Positions 21,475 through 32,192 of a DNA stretch of 64,000 nucleotides are shown here, one piece after another (positions within the stretch are counted from its first letter, which is position 1; the number at the start of each line of letters is the position of its first letter). The notes beneath the pieces were generated by a model. The model was not told the origin of the DNA, did not search any database, and saw only the letters and a list, made by a program, of their open reading frames with translations. The position numbers were made by a program, and so were the translations under genes. This DNA comes from Armigeres subalbatus. Its lineage: Eukaryota; Arthropoda; Insecta; Diptera; Culicidae. Location: assembly GCF_024139115.2 (NCBI RefSeq), contig NC_085141.1:129579822-129643821 (forward strand), written 5' to 3'.

Positions 21475-22448
21475 CTTTGTTCGGAAAAACAACAAAAAGC
21501 AATAGGGTAAATGATGCAATAGTGGAGGAACTAAGCGCGTTTCAACACTATTCATTTCCCCAGAAAAATAACAAATCTTATTCCACTTACCTTTGATATG
21601 TATCCGAAGGCTCTACGCTTCTATTTCTATAATAAAATGCTTCCCTTTGAAAAGAAACCATAATTTCATCCTTAAATCAATATCTATTCATATTATTATT
21701 CGATAAAGAATATCTTTTTGACGTGATGGACCATGATTGGTCCCAGCCGTCTGTCAACAGACATCACAAAGGAAAAAAAGAATATCCTTGATTACTGAGT
21801 CGAGAAATATTCAATACGATTTGTTCATAAATTAAACCGCTACACTTTGTTTTGTGCGTAAGATTGATGAGGAACAAAAAAAATTTAAACCTATTTAAAC
21901 ATATATGTTTAAAAAGGTTTAAAATTATTTTTTCTGTTCATCAATTTTACCAAGAATGCGAGAGTAACGCTATATCTCTGATCGTAATATTGTAATATTT
22001 AATATTGTAATGAAGAACATGAAAGCATTCCAATAAGAAAAACTTTCTCAAAATAAATGTAAGGATATCTGTTACAATAAAATAACGCCATCTTCACCCG
22101 AACACAATTCGCGACTACGAAGGTAAATGCTTCACGCACAGTCTGACAGTTCCTTATGGGATTTTACTGTGGAGGAACAAGAATGGGTGATTGGCGGCCA
22201 TGTTTCACGCACAGTCTGACAGATAGCAATGAGATTTTGCCATAAGAGTGAGTAGAGGCATTACTTTCGTATTCGCGAATAAGCTTAAATCCATCTATCG
22301 ACAACTCGTGCAACTTGCAATTGCAAAGAGAAAAACAAATAAACAACCTTGTTGGTTGCTATGAATCATTACTTCTTTTGTAAAACGAGACCATTGACAA
22401 TGATCCAATTACATCAATAAGCCAACAATTAAGCACTTATTTTCCTAC

Positions 22449-22652
22449 CTCGTCAACATCCATCACAACTACATCTTTTCCGGCTGCATCGACCTGGTCC
22501 TGGTCGTCATCGCTAAATTCCTCCAGAGTCCCATCGCTAAAGTGCAACACCCTCTTCGGTGCTCGCACCTGAACTTCTATGTCTTTTTCGTTCTGAATAA
22601 AATTGGCCGACGCATCAACCTTGTTCTTCAAGGGTATATCCACTTTGGTCAT
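22449..22652 (-). CDS. FAM177A1: FAM177 family protein, exon 1 (N-terminal 68 codons)
   Basis: First coding exon; start ATG at 22652-22650 (MTKVDIPLKNKVDASANFIQ). The signature RVLHFSDGTLEEFSDDD (residues 34-50) is the hallmark FAM177 motif, corresponding to HFVDGTLEEYS in human FAM177A1 (from memory). It ends with DVVVMDVDE immediately before a consensus donor (GAG then GTAGGA). An in-frame TTG seven codons upstream is not needed as a start. The acidic stretch after the motif is typical of the family. The joined product is cytosolic or peripheral-membrane, with no signal peptide. The gene lies 568 bases downstream of the NDUFV3-like gene on the same strand. Confidence 0.87.
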
Positions 22653-23173
22653 CTTATATGTATAAATATTCAATTTCCAGGGTTAAAACGTGCGAAACTT
22701 TATAGTTTTTACTTAAAATGGATAAGAGGTATTATTATTGAATGTCTCCAAGGACAAGACGCACAATGACCGCATATATTTTTCACTTTCGTTATGAGTT
22801 GTTATTGTTTGGAAACTATGGTGCAATTGTGTCCAATGTAATGTCAAAAGTTTGTCAAAATGACATAGGAAGAAAGCGGGTGCATAATTATTTTACCTTT
22901 CCAAATTTGTTTCTGGATTTGATAAATAAATAAAGAACTAAGCAATTTTGTTAGCTCAAAAAAATTAATCAATTTACTATACATAAATACCAGGAGTACA
23001 ATTCAACAAACCAAATTTATAATAATGCATCATTTAACTTTTAATACAAATATACATGGTTTGAAGATTCTTAAGGATTCACTTGTTGCGAAGAAACCCT
23101 TTAACATTATTCAACTCATTTCTCAAAACTATCAGTTATTCAAAATACAAATACGATTTTTTTAACTTTCCAT
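22653..23173. other. Intergenic promoter region of FAM177
   Basis: About 520 bases between the NDUFV3-like poly(A) signal and the FAM177 start codon. It should contain the FAM177 promoter and 5'UTR; apart from the shared 13-mer nothing diagnostic is visible. Confidence 0.5.
22824..22836 (-). promoter_or_regulatory. Shared 13-mer upstream of FAM177
   Basis: TTGGACACAATTG on the minus strand, about 170 bases upstream of the FAM177 ATG. The same 13-mer, also on the minus strand, sits at 24055-24067 at the presumed 5' end of the neighbouring NDUFV3-like gene. A core promoter or 5'UTR element is inferred. Confidence 0.35.
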
Positions 23174-23179
23174 TTTATT
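23174..23179 (-). terminator. Poly(A) signal of the NDUFV3-like gene
   Basis: AATAAA on the minus strand, about 40 bases after the stop codon at 23220. Confidence 0.5.
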
Positions 23180-23219
23180 GACCATTTCTATATACACTTG
23201 ACCACATTACTTTTTTTAA

Positions 23220-23522
23220 CTATTGCTTCGAAGATGGTTGTGGCAGCCGGAATTTGTTCATTTCTATCTCGGCCTCAAAGTAGCTATTCTTGTCGTAGCA
23301 ATAATACTCCGGTACTTTGTACTCGCCATCGCGAGAAGCGCCCGGACCAATCGGTCCCGTCTTGCTTTGAACACACTTGCTGCTCAGTCCAGGAACGTCA
23401 CCGCTCACAGCCTTTGGGGCAGATGCTGTCGCCGCCTTCCCAGCCGTCGGGGGTTGACTGTAGGCACGGGCGGCCACCAAACGGACCAGGATGTCGTTCT
23501 TGAGTAGGATTTGGCGGATCAT
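23220..23522 (-). CDS. NDUFV3: NADH dehydrogenase (ubiquinone) flavoprotein 3-like, complex I accessory subunit
   Basis: 100-aa protein starting at the ATG 23522-23520 (MIRQILLKNDILVRLVAARA). The first about 22 residues are basic/hydrophobic with no acidic cluster at the end, as in a mitochondrial presequence. A low-complexity Ala/Pro/Lys linker follows (about 23-66). The C-terminus (about 69-97) reads KVPEYYCYDKNSYFEAEIEM then NKFRLPQPSS. The terminal (M/N)KFRLPQPSS is the diagnostic NDUFV3 ending (human SKFRMPQPSS, from memory). NDUFV3 is a small supernumerary subunit of the NADH-oxidising N module in the mitochondrial matrix. The size matches the short isoform. The reading frame is intact and uninterrupted; it lies 568 bases upstream of FAM177 on the same strand. 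Confidence 0.87.
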   Translation of the reverse strand: MIRQILLKNDILVRLVAARAYSQPPTAGKAATASAPKAVSGDVPGLSSKCVQSKTGPIGPGASRDGEYKVPEYYCYDKNSYFEAEIEMNKFRLPQPSSKQ

Positions 23523-23544
23523 TTTCTTTCAAGCACCGAATTCG

Positions 23545-24046
23545 CTAAAACGAAAATAAAGCAGTGGTTATTCAATCACCGAGATTGAAGCGACTATCTG
23601 TCATTTAGTTAAATATTATGTGCACGGAAGAAAAAAAGTACCGTGGTGCATCGAAACCCGTACATTTAAGCACTTCAGTATATGTATAAGTCTCTAGAAA
23701 ATACAAATTGAATGCAAATCAAACGTTCGTCATTGATCTAACTGCGCGAGGGCCGCTATTTTTTGTGTGCTCCACTGTATTGAGTTTAAAGTAATGAAAA
23801 ATATGATAAAACTACTAACAAAATCAACACCTCCTGATTCGAAATCCGTCCACCGTGGACGGACTTCGAATCATAGGATCATAATCCGTACAGCTATTTT
23901 CTAACAAAATATTTAAATTAAAGCAGACCAATTGATCAAACTAACACTGTGAATAGCGCAATACGCACCTTGAGAAGCGATCCCTTTGTGATTTATGCTG
24001 CTGATCTTGTTCTATTAATTGCAATTTGCAATTTAAACACACTCAC
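23545..24046 (-). other. Putative 5'UTR intron of the NDUFV3-like gene
   Basis: Minus-strand donor AAAA then GTGAGT at 24046, and acceptor TTCGTTTTAG ending at 23545, 22 bases before the ATG. The interval is noncoding and contains a 37-bp palindrome (23836-23872, GATTCGAAATCCGTCCAC and complement). Splicing is inferred from sites only. Confidence 0.4.
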
Positions 24047-24054
24047 TTTTGGTA

Positions 24055-24067
24055 CAATTGTGTCCAA
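24055..24067 (-). promoter_or_regulatory. Shared 13-mer near the NDUFV3 5' end
   Basis: TTGGACACAATTG (minus strand), eight bases before the putative 5'UTR donor. Identical to the copy at 22824-22836, with the next bases also similar (TACCA versus CACCA). Confidence 0.35.
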
Positions 24068-24299
24068 CACGCGAACAAAATGGCACCTGAAACTTCGCGT
24101 TTGCGGGGTGCCGATTTGTTTTTTAATTATGTTATTTTAATTTCAGAGCCTACTTTCCATTTCAATGGCCAGAAAGCTTTCTGTCAAGCATAAGATCAAG
24201 ATAAAATAAATGATTCATACATTAATTCCCTCAAACCCCCTTTATTTTATTGATATCTCACGAAGTGGACGGATTTTGGTGCTGTACGGATTTCGGTCC

Positions 24300-26070
24300 C
24301 CCACGGTACCCAAAATTGAGTACTTTTAAACTTACTTTTGAGTTATTTTTTCTCTTCGCTTTCATCCACTCTTTCTTTTGTTGTCAAAAACAAAAGAGCC
24401 AAACAATCCAACGACGCCAGTTCAATACGGGAAGCCAATGTTGAGTTTTATTACCTGAGGTCGAAATTGAGTGAATTAAACTTAAATTTGGGTCAATAAA
24501 TTTTCCGTTGGGTACTTTTTTAACATGGGAGTAAAGGCAAACTACTTCGACCCTACTTACTCAATTTTGGCTTCCCGTACACTCAGAAATAAATGTATAC
24601 TAAATAGGTTAAAATTCATGCTAACTGGCTATTCGCCTGGTTGACCCCGCATTAGTTTAAATTTGGACAAAACGGAGATAGTATAACTTCAACTTATTAA
24701 CGCATAATATAACTTCCCAGTATTTGGCAATAGTATAAAGCCGTTTTAATGATTTTAGTTTTGTTTTTTTTCTGTCAGAAACAATAAACACAATAAATTT
24801 TTAATTTCTTTCATAACATTTAGGTCGATTTAGGTCTTACTAATTATGTTCCATTGATTTATTTAATAGCAGAAAGTAACTGAGTCATTCTATGACGGAA
24901 GTGCAAAGGCAAATTCGATGATAGGTTTACGCTCGGAGGACTAATTCGGCACATAAAATTCGCGAGATCCTGGTCTTCGAATTCTGTCAAGTCAACCAGT
25001 GGCATGTCTAATTTTCCGGCGGAATGATGATGACCGTCCAATGCTGAGCCCGTATCGCAACGACGGTATTCACGCCAACAGCAGCAAACAATCCTATACA
25101 TACGTGCACGAAAATAACATCGTCCATGAACTGTTATTTTCCTCATTTCACTCGGTCAGAGTTTCGTCCTGCATCGCCATTCTTATTGCACGGCATCGAC
25201 GACACAGACCCACTGACGACACCGTTCCAACACCTCGGTGAATGGCGCCAGATATAACAAGTTTCCCACAGACACCGATGCTCATCAATCTTGTCGAATA
25301 CCAGGTCCATATGACCGCGATCCATCTCCATCCAGTACAGCGCGTTACCGTTGACATTTTTCCCCAAGTCCCGATCTGGTATGGCCACGGTTTGCCTCTA
25401 TATTTTATCTCTGTCCGATTAACATGGGTTCCGCTTTCGTCCGTTAAACATGTTCCGCCACTTGATGGCTTCTGAGTTCTGACTCTTGAGGTATCCGGGT
25501 GCTGTTTTTTTTTACTTTGGCATTCCTACGTTTTGGTCACGATGGATCTATATTCGTGGTGCAGTGACCACATAAAAAACGATCGGTTCAAGGCACAAAT
25601 TTCGATGTCTTTCTGCCATTTTTTATGGCGGATCGTGCGAACAGATTTTTGCCTTTAGGTAAATACCTATAAAATATTTTTTTTTTTCAAGTTTAATGTT
25701 CTCTGTCAATATAGTTTTCTACAGAATTACTTACGTTAAAAATATGAATGATTCGCCATAAGTGCGCCACAAATCTTTACATCGGAAAAACGTTCTTGAT
25801 TGTTTCACGTGTTTCAGTATAGAAAACATGTCTCCCTGGCAAGCAATATAGTAATACAATATTAAATATTCAAGCAAAAATCTGCCTTAGTATAAATTTT
25901 AATGTTTGATAGTATACTTTTAATACAAGGCTATGTTTAAATGTAACAAATCACTGGAATGATTAAAATTTAAACAGTCTTCGTTTATTCTCAATTCTGA
26001 GTGTACGGATGTTCGAGGTTGGGTGAATTAAACTCACTATTGGGTAGTTTATTTCTTCCGTGTGTGTTTG
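24300..26070. mobile_element. MITE with CCCAAAATTGAGTA ends, hosting a larger element
   Basis: The left part (24300-24580) starts ACCCAAAATTGAGTAC. The right part (26003-26070) contains TTGGGTGAATTAAACTCACT and ATTGGGTAGTTTATTTCTTC. Internal TTGGGT/GAGTA motifs repeat. The two parts are separated by the element at 24582-26001. Confidence 0.45.
24582..26001. mobile_element. 1.4-kb CACTCAGAA element, TA duplication
   Basis: Ends CACTCAGAAAT and ATTCTGAGTG, flanked by TA on both sides (GTA|CACTC and GAGTG|TAC). Both subterminal regions match 35140-36395 (for example ACTGGCTATTCGCCTGGTTG near the left, GATAGTATACTTTTA near the right), but the interiors differ. Open frames on the minus strand (24859-25146 and 25143-25388) may be transposase remnants; I see no DDE motif. 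Confidence 0.6.
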
Positions 26071-27076
26071 AGTGTAATCGCTTCTGCGCTGTATGATCGG
26101 CGTGGATTTAGAACGAATATCCAGATCAACTCATCTAAAGAGGTGTAATATTGTCTCTCTCTTTCTCCACAAAATATTTAAAAAATAGATGTTCAAGAAA
26201 GGATAAAATCCTAAAACCAATAATAATCCACTATTTTTTTTTCTCTTTATGATGATATTCTTCTTCTTCTTCTTCTCCGTATTCAATTAGCATTTCCTTT
26301 TCCTCAGTTAATTGAAAGCTTTTCTACGCCCGCCATTGCATGAGTATGTATCTTGTGTGGCAAGTGCAATGGATACACTCTGATACACTATGCCCAGGGT
26401 TCGAGAATGTTTCCAACCCGAAAGCATCCTAGACCGGACATCCTAGATACGTATCATTTAAAGAAATATGTTAATTTGAAATTAGTTTCAGGCATCACAG
26501 ACTGAGTATAACTGATATTACAACACATATGCGTAGAGAATTTCCATCGGATTTTTCGTAGCATTTTTACGCTGCTGCCCTTTGGGGTCATTATACTGGG
26601 CGCCTCCGTTTTCATTTATTGTCAGATTTTCTGGATATGATACACTGCGCGGCGTTTGTAATGTTCCCAAATGGGTACTTGCACAAAACTTAACGCGGCG
26701 AATGACTGTCGAAAGGTACGGCCGCGCCAAACGATACACCGCAATGCTATTCACCCATAAGAATCAAGTAAACGGGGTGCAAAAAGCGCGGCGTTACCTT
26801 TCATGAAGGGTTCGCCGCATGCAATTTTGAGAAAATCAGGCAATAGTTTTTTCTCTCATGCATGGCCTCAAGCCGAGCCTCAAGCTATGTAATATTTGAT
26901 CCAAAGCAAAATATTCATTTCGATGGCCGTTTTTCCTAGGTTCAATAAAACATGTTGGAAATAGCGTATTATATTTTATTAATTATTCTTACCTTTGATT
27001 ACCGCAATTGATGATTACGATAAACGAATAATAAACTTTTTTTGGCGACAATAGTAGCACAACAGTAGAAATTGCG
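26071..27076. other. Spacer with SINE-like tail and TTC microsatellite
   Basis: A (TTC)n run lies at 26261-26275. The segment near 26390-26450 (GCCCAGGGTTCGAGAATG, CCAACCCGAAAGC, CCTAGACCGGAC) resembles the body of the tRNA-derived SINE at 57170-57305. No gene is supported. Confidence 0.35.
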
Positions 27077-27080
27077 ATTT

Positions 27081-27235
27081 CTCGCTTAACTTTTCAAAAG
27101 GACCTAAGTAACATTTTTTTCATGAATTAATTTGAATACTGCAATCAATAGCTTTTATGTTGTTCTGTTGATTGCGCTATTCAAATTAATTCATGAAAAA
27201 AATGTTACTTAGGTCCTTTTGAAAAGTTACGCGAG
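27081..27235. mobile_element. Hairpin family 1 copy, ATTT duplication
   Basis: 155-bp near-perfect palindrome, flanked by ATTT at 27077-27080 and 27236-27239. Confidence 0.85.
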
Positions 27236-28790
27236 ATTTGTTTTCAATAAAACTGCATCTGAAAATACCCGGAAAAGCGTGATGAAAAAATATCTTGATC
27301 TGTGTGTTACTTTTCACAATCATAAACGTACAAGCTAATATTTGGTAAGTACAGACTGATCGTTTGGTAATAACAACAAAAATATTGGTTTGAAACCACC
27401 ATAATACATGTTGAAACAAACTGGAATTTTAGCTTGAAACAACTTAACAAAACTGCTTGATTCAACCTTCATGCTTTTATAAATACAAACAACTTTTGTT
27501 TAAAAACAAATTTGTTTTATAGTTTAGAAATCAACCAACATTTTGGTTGTTTCAAACTAATGTCGAATTCGTTTTTAAAAAGTTCCAACCTAGGTTGGAA
27601 CCAGTTCCAACCTAAGTGCTGTCAAAGTGTTTTTTTATTCGCTCAGGTTGGAACTAGGTTTGCACTAGTTCCAACCCCAAAGCTGTCGGGTTCGCACTGT
27701 GTTGTTTCACGGTTTAGCACTGGGTTCACCAATACAACTGTATTTCAACTGTCAAAACCACGTGGGTGGGTGGGACTGGGCGGAATAAACAAGCAGAAGG
27801 GAGAAACGAAACTGTCTGTTTATTAAAATAAAATGCGCGTTGAAAATCTTTTTCTGATAATTTTGTGATATTTGTTATTGTAGTTTCAAATAAAATTAAA
27901 CCGGTACTGTTGTCTAGATTCAGTTTTAAAAATAATTGTTAGGGAAGTTATGTATTCATAAGTTCATTCAGGTTTTCCTTTACTGATTGTGTCCTAAATC
28001 GGGTCTGTGGATGCTATTATGTAGTTTGGGAGTTCCCCTTTTAACTCGTTCAATACCTAATAGCATTAGTTCTTATGTAGTATATCGTTTTAAAGTCTTT
28101 CAAAAACTCTTTCGTGCGTTTCAGAATTGTCTTCGGGAATTCTGCCAAAAATTACTTCAGAAATTCTTTCTTGAATTTTTGGCGATATCTTTCAGTCATT
28201 CCTCCATATTTTTTTCAAGGGATCCTTTCGAGATGAATTACTTTGGAAATTCTTCTAGGAATATCTTTGAATACTGTTCCAGGATTTTCTCTGAAAGTTG
28301 CTCCAGGAATTAATTTGGAAATTCCTAACCAGTCTTGCAAAATGTCGTGACCATCACCAGATGATCAGATATGAAAACAAAAACCACCACGCTTTTAAAC
28401 GATGTTCTTTACTGACAATCACTGCAAGCGCATCGTGACATGTAGAAGCTGACACGTGAGTACCTTCGGTAAGCGTGACACCCAGATTGACAACCACAAG
28501 CTGAGAGCCATAAAGAGCATCAGGTCGGTCAGCTGTCAAAAATGCAGGTGAGCACCGTTATTGATTGATTTTGTTGTCGTTTGATTGGACTGACGTCGTT
28601 TTTAATTGATAAATTCGACCCGGTGACAAGCGCGGTGTCATCATCATCAATAGACATAGACCGCTGTCATCATTGAAACGCAGTATGAAAAAAAAATTAT
28701 AGCCCAGGACATCCTGGCTACGATCTGGCGATGGGCTAAACAATAGGATGTCAGTAGCCTGGATAAATTGGATAAATCAATAGTTAAATT

Positions 28791-29021
28791 CAAGACAAAA
28801 TTTTCAAAACGACTTATCTGCTTTTGTAAACAAACATTCAAACGACGATATGACGAATCTGATAGCTCTCCCACGCAAACCAACACCATCAACAGGAAGT
28901 GGAAACCTTCACCTACCTATTCATGGTGTTGGTTTGCGTGGGAGAGCTATCAGATTCGTCAAATCGTCGTTTGAATCTTTGTTTACAAAAGCAGATAAGT
29001 CGTTTTGAAAATTTTGTCTTG
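28791..29021. mobile_element. 231-bp palindrome (hairpin family 2), AATT duplication
   Basis: Arms CAAGACAAAATTTTCAAAAC and complement, about 100 bases each, around a centre near 28906. Flanked by AATT at 28787-28790 and 29022-29025. The sister hAT copy at 36700 has the uninterrupted site GTTAAATTAAGGG with one AATT, proving insertion. Confidence 0.9.
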
Positions 29022-29159
29022 AATTAAGGGTTCATTCACAAATTACATAACGCTAAAATGGACCTGGGGGCTAAAAGCCCCCACCCACCCTCTCGTAACG
29101 TATTTTGTATGGGAGGGTTCTGAAATTTGTATGGGCCGTATTTCTGAATGGCTCTAACT

Positions 29160-30022
29160 AAGTTTTTACCAATTTGATCCAGACTATCTTTTGAAAAAGG
29201 CCAATTTTTTTTTATTGATTTTTTCAAATGGATACAATTAAAAAACGACGCATCCTACAAAAAAATGTTGTATGGGTGACCATCGCAAAATCAGTCAAAC
29301 TTTCTAGTGAAAATATCGGAAACAATCCAAATTGAGCCCTACACTGAAAAAAATCAGTTTCAACAGTTTCAAAAATTAAAACTCGATTTGCGAAAAAACG
29401 CTTTTTCTGATTTGTATGAAATTGTGTCTCAAGATAGGTGATTATGTTCCCTACCAACCGTCCATACATCGCAAGCTGGGCACTTTGAAGGAAAAAAAGT
29501 TTTTCTAACAAAAACTTTTTCTTGTCGAAATTATTTTTAGTGTATTTTTATCCGTTGCGATTAGTTACGACCTAAATATTGTACTCTGCTTGACTGTACA
29601 GGAATATTTAAATATATGTATGTATATGTTAAATCCACTGGCACTCCTTGACACTGAGAAAAAAAAATCAATTCCGACAAAAAAAAATTTTTGTTAGAAA
29701 AACTTTTTTCCCTTAAAAGTGTCAAGCTTGCGATGTATGGACGGTTGGTAGGGAACATAATCACCTATCTTGAGACACAATTTCATACAAATCAAAAAGC
29801 GTTTTTCGCAAATCGAGTTTTAATTTTGAAACTGTTGAAACTGATTTTTCAGTGTAGGGCTCAATTTGAATTGTTTCCGATATCTTTATTAGAAACTTTG
29901 ACTGATTTTGCGATAGTCACCCATACAACATTTTTTTGTAGGATGCGTCGTTTTTAATTGTATCCATTTGAAAAATCAATAAAAAAAATTTGGCCTTTTT
30001 CAAAAGATAGTCTGGATCAAAT
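29160..30022. repeat. ~860-bp foldback inside the hAT-like element
   Basis: The left arm (about 29160-29480) and right arm (about 29690-30022) are near-perfect complements; for example CCAGACTATCTTTTGAAAAA pairs with TTTTTCAAAAGATAGTCTGG, and GTTGGTAGGGAACATAATCA pairs with the left-arm copy near 29430. The spacer holds ATATGTATGTATATG. Also at 36845-37690, with fragments at 39268-39500 and 40458-40815. Confidence 0.75.
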
Positions 30023-31140
30023 TTGGAAAAACTATGTATGTACTTTTCTTTTAATAGCACCTCTTAAAATATTGCACAAAAAGTCAATATAAACAATAAG
30101 AACACTTAAATGTTCCCAAAAATTCTATTTTGGCTTCATGCATTTTTATCACAGCAAAAATCCATTAATTCCGCTAAGTGGATTATTCCATTGCTGTCGA
30201 GCGTTGATTTCGAACCAAACACCGCATAGGTCAAGTGATCATCACGATAGTCAAGATGACATGGATATGACAACCACAACATCAGGAAAGTTTTCCTATC
30301 ATTCATGCTGGTGATCACAGGCAGAAGAAGTGAAGACATGGTGAGTGACCAAGCGCTAGTTGCTAAAATGTCACTTTCATGGTGATCGTTACACCAAGCA
30401 TGTGAGATCCACATTGAGCATCACAATTGAGTACTTGACACATGACCTGGATTTTGTTATTGTCACGCTTTGCGTGACTTGTACGGTGACACTTTGCAGC
30501 ACTGTTCCTAACAATAATTCCTTCAGGAAATCTTTGTGGAATACAGGAACTCACTCGAAGTTTCCTTAAGGAATTGCTCCGCAAGTTTCGTACATGAGTT
30601 TCCCCGGAAGTACCTTGAGCAATTTCTCCGGGAGATTCTTGAAAATTGAAAATGCACGGGGCCCAAAATCCGGCGGAAAATTTTCCCGAAGTGTGATGCT
30701 ACCTTATCAGGAGAGGTAGCGAGGAAAAAAAATAGCGAATCCTGGATAATTTTTATTACATGCTTCTGAGTGTTCTCCGAAAGAAAAAACTTTTGCAGGA
30801 ATAGATGAATTTTTGTAGAATAGAAAATCTCTACATGATTTACATTACATGATTTCTATACGGAATTCTTGGTATAAAAATGTGCACGGGGTTATTTTTT
30901 TTTTTATGTTTATTAAAGACTCTTTAAATATTATTCGAACGGGGTTATTGAATATAATTGAATATAATATGAACTGTTCCGATCTCCATCTCACTGAACA
31001 TATATTCATCTCATCGGGAAACAAAGAAATACAGCACCAATTTCGCCGCCTCTTTTTTTGTCGACATGCGTGCTCATTGCTGAAAAAAAAAATTCCAAAA
31101 ATAATAAACAATCCAAATTTCTTTCCATTGCTTATACGAG

Positions 31141-31192
31141 GTGAACCGGCCCAGGGCCGAAAACCTCTTTAATGAAGATAATAATAAATAAA
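31141..31192 (+). mobile_element. LINE 3'-end fragment
   Basis: CCGGCCCAGGGCCGAAAACC followed by TCTTTAATGAAGATAATAAT has the form of a severely 5'-truncated LINE 3' tail. The clade is uncertain. Confidence 0.35.
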
Positions 31193-31541
31193 TATCCATT
31201 GCTTTGTTTTTGATGGGGTGAATATCTGAGCCATGAGATAAATTCCAGGAGCAGTTCCCCTATTTATATCCACCCAAAAGTAAATTCCACTATCCGCAAA
31301 AATCAGTTCACGCACTTAAACATATTCATTTATCATGATCTGATTAGTCAAGGCCAACGCACTGCCAGTGCACTGAATGTCCTGGATCATATGTTTCGAA
31401 TCAAAACAAACACGATGCTACGCACACCAACATATCCAATGACAGATGGAACTGAAAATGTTTTTTTATTCAGGGTTCGGGTTGGCACTGACCCAGGTTT
31501 AAAAACGAATTCGACATAAGCTGGCTTTTCTCCGTGATTAA

Positions 31542-31659
31542 AGCCCCAAACGCAATACAACGGAACGGCGACGGAAACGGCAAATTTGACAGAAAATATA
31601 TGGGCTAACTGTCAAATTTTCCGTTTCCGTCGTCGTTCCGTTGTATTGCGTTTGGGGCT
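31542..31659. mobile_element. 118-bp hairpin MITE, TAA duplication
   Basis: Arms AGCCCCAAACGCAATACAAC with near-exact complement over about 52 bases. TAA flanks at 31539-31541 and 31660-31662. Short TWA duplication suggests PIF/Harbinger. Confidence 0.75.
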
Positions 31660-31871
31660 TAAGGCTCTGTCTCATTTGGAGAATTAAACTTAAAAGTGAC
31701 AGTTCGAAAATTAGCAAATAACCCAGTCATAAGAATGGCTGGTGCTACCCAGCAATTCCAATAAGACATCGATGCAAAATGATTCGATATCTGTCAAAAG
31801 TAATCTTGCTCTGCGAGCAGGGTTATTCGATAATTATTGAAATGTCACTTATAAGTTTAATTTCAGTTTAA

Positions 31872-32192
31872 TTATCCAATTGAGACATACCCTAAACGAC
31901 ATCTGCTCTCGTAGCTCGGCAACTGGAACGGATCCCTCCAAGGAAGCTTTCGAAGCGCAAAACGAAGGAAGCGACGCTGAACGGATTCTACTCTATCAGA
32001 TCCATTGTTGTAGGCCGGGCTCCAAACTGCTGCACAATATTCCATAGCCAGTTTCTTGATACTCTCGAATGCAGATTGAGTTGGTTTTAGAAGACGAAGT
32101 CGAGAAGGGTGATGTAAAAGAAGAAGACGAGTTAACACAGGCGACTGATTAAGTGAGACAGAAACAGGAGTTTGAAGGCAGCTTTTATTCAC
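31872..32192 (-). pseudogene. LINE ORF2 C-terminal fragment (post-RT region)
   Basis: The minus-strand frame reads LAMEYCAAVWSPAYNNGSDR, ESVQRRFLRFALRKLPWRDP then FQLPSYESRCRL. This is the characteristic region after the RT domain of insect Jockey/I-type LINEs (YCSVVWSP and VQRRFLRFAL blocks). The sequence before LAMEY (32192-32080) is less conserved. No 3' end or duplication was located, so this is a fragment. Confidence 0.7.

Larger units (their letters stand above)
17288..22448 (-). other. FAM177A1: FAM177 intron, 5.2 kb, transposon-filled
   Basis: Donor GTAGGA at 22448-22443 and acceptor CCACAG at 17293-17288 (minus strand). Nearly all of the length is inverted-repeat elements: 17464-18412, 18445-18800, 19301-21199, and two hairpin copies at 20509 and 21318. 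A repeated segment (ACAGTTC, CTGACAGATAGCAATG) occurs at about 19447-19560 and again at 22140-22260. No other coding sequence is seen. Confidence 0.8.
28330..30504. mobile_element. hAT-like nonautonomous element, 8-bp TSD
   Basis: Flanked by the perfect 8-bp duplication TTCCTAAC (28322-28329 and 30505-30512). Termini CAGTCTTGCAAAATGTC and (other strand) CAGTGCTGCAAAGTGTC are imperfect inverted repeats with hAT-style CAGTG starts. The interior is dominated by a foldback (29160-30022). A second copy is at 36396-38168. No transposase; it hosts the MITE at 28791-29021. Confidence 0.8.
28100..30660. repeat. GGAATTC/CTTCAGGAA degenerate satellite, split by hAT insertion
   Basis: Runs of degenerate TTCAGAAATTC, TCCAGGAATT and GGGAATTC units occur at about 28130-28329 and resume at 30513-30645. 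The hAT-like element lies between. These short units look like a simple tandem family. Confidence 0.55.
27561..31516. mobile_element. TAA-flanked inverted-repeat element (4 kb with nested insertions)
   Basis: The termini TGTCGAATTCGTTTTTAAA and its exact complement, flanked by TAA at 27558-27560 and 31517-31519. The subterminal order is mirrored: GTTCCAACC/GGTTGG motifs, then a TTTTTTTATTC stretch (27630 and 31465). It contains satellite-like DNA, the hAT-like element at 28330-30504 and a LINE tail at about 31141. A 3-bp TWA duplication suggests PIF/Harbinger mobilisation (inference). It is nonautonomous. Confidence 0.6.

Noticed and set aside
22437..22448. Extending FAM177 exon 1 through VGK to the in-frame stop
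   Set aside because: The GAG then GTAGGA donor is consensus, and splicing to 17287 restores the conserved family sequence in frame; the three extra codons are intronic.
22653..22673. A start codon at 22673 for FAM177
   Set aside because: The codon there is TTG, not ATG; the first ATG in frame is 22652.
23198..23507. Plus-strand open frames over the NDUFV3-like gene
   Set aside because: Shadows of the minus-strand coding sequence, which ends in the diagnostic KFRLPQPSS.
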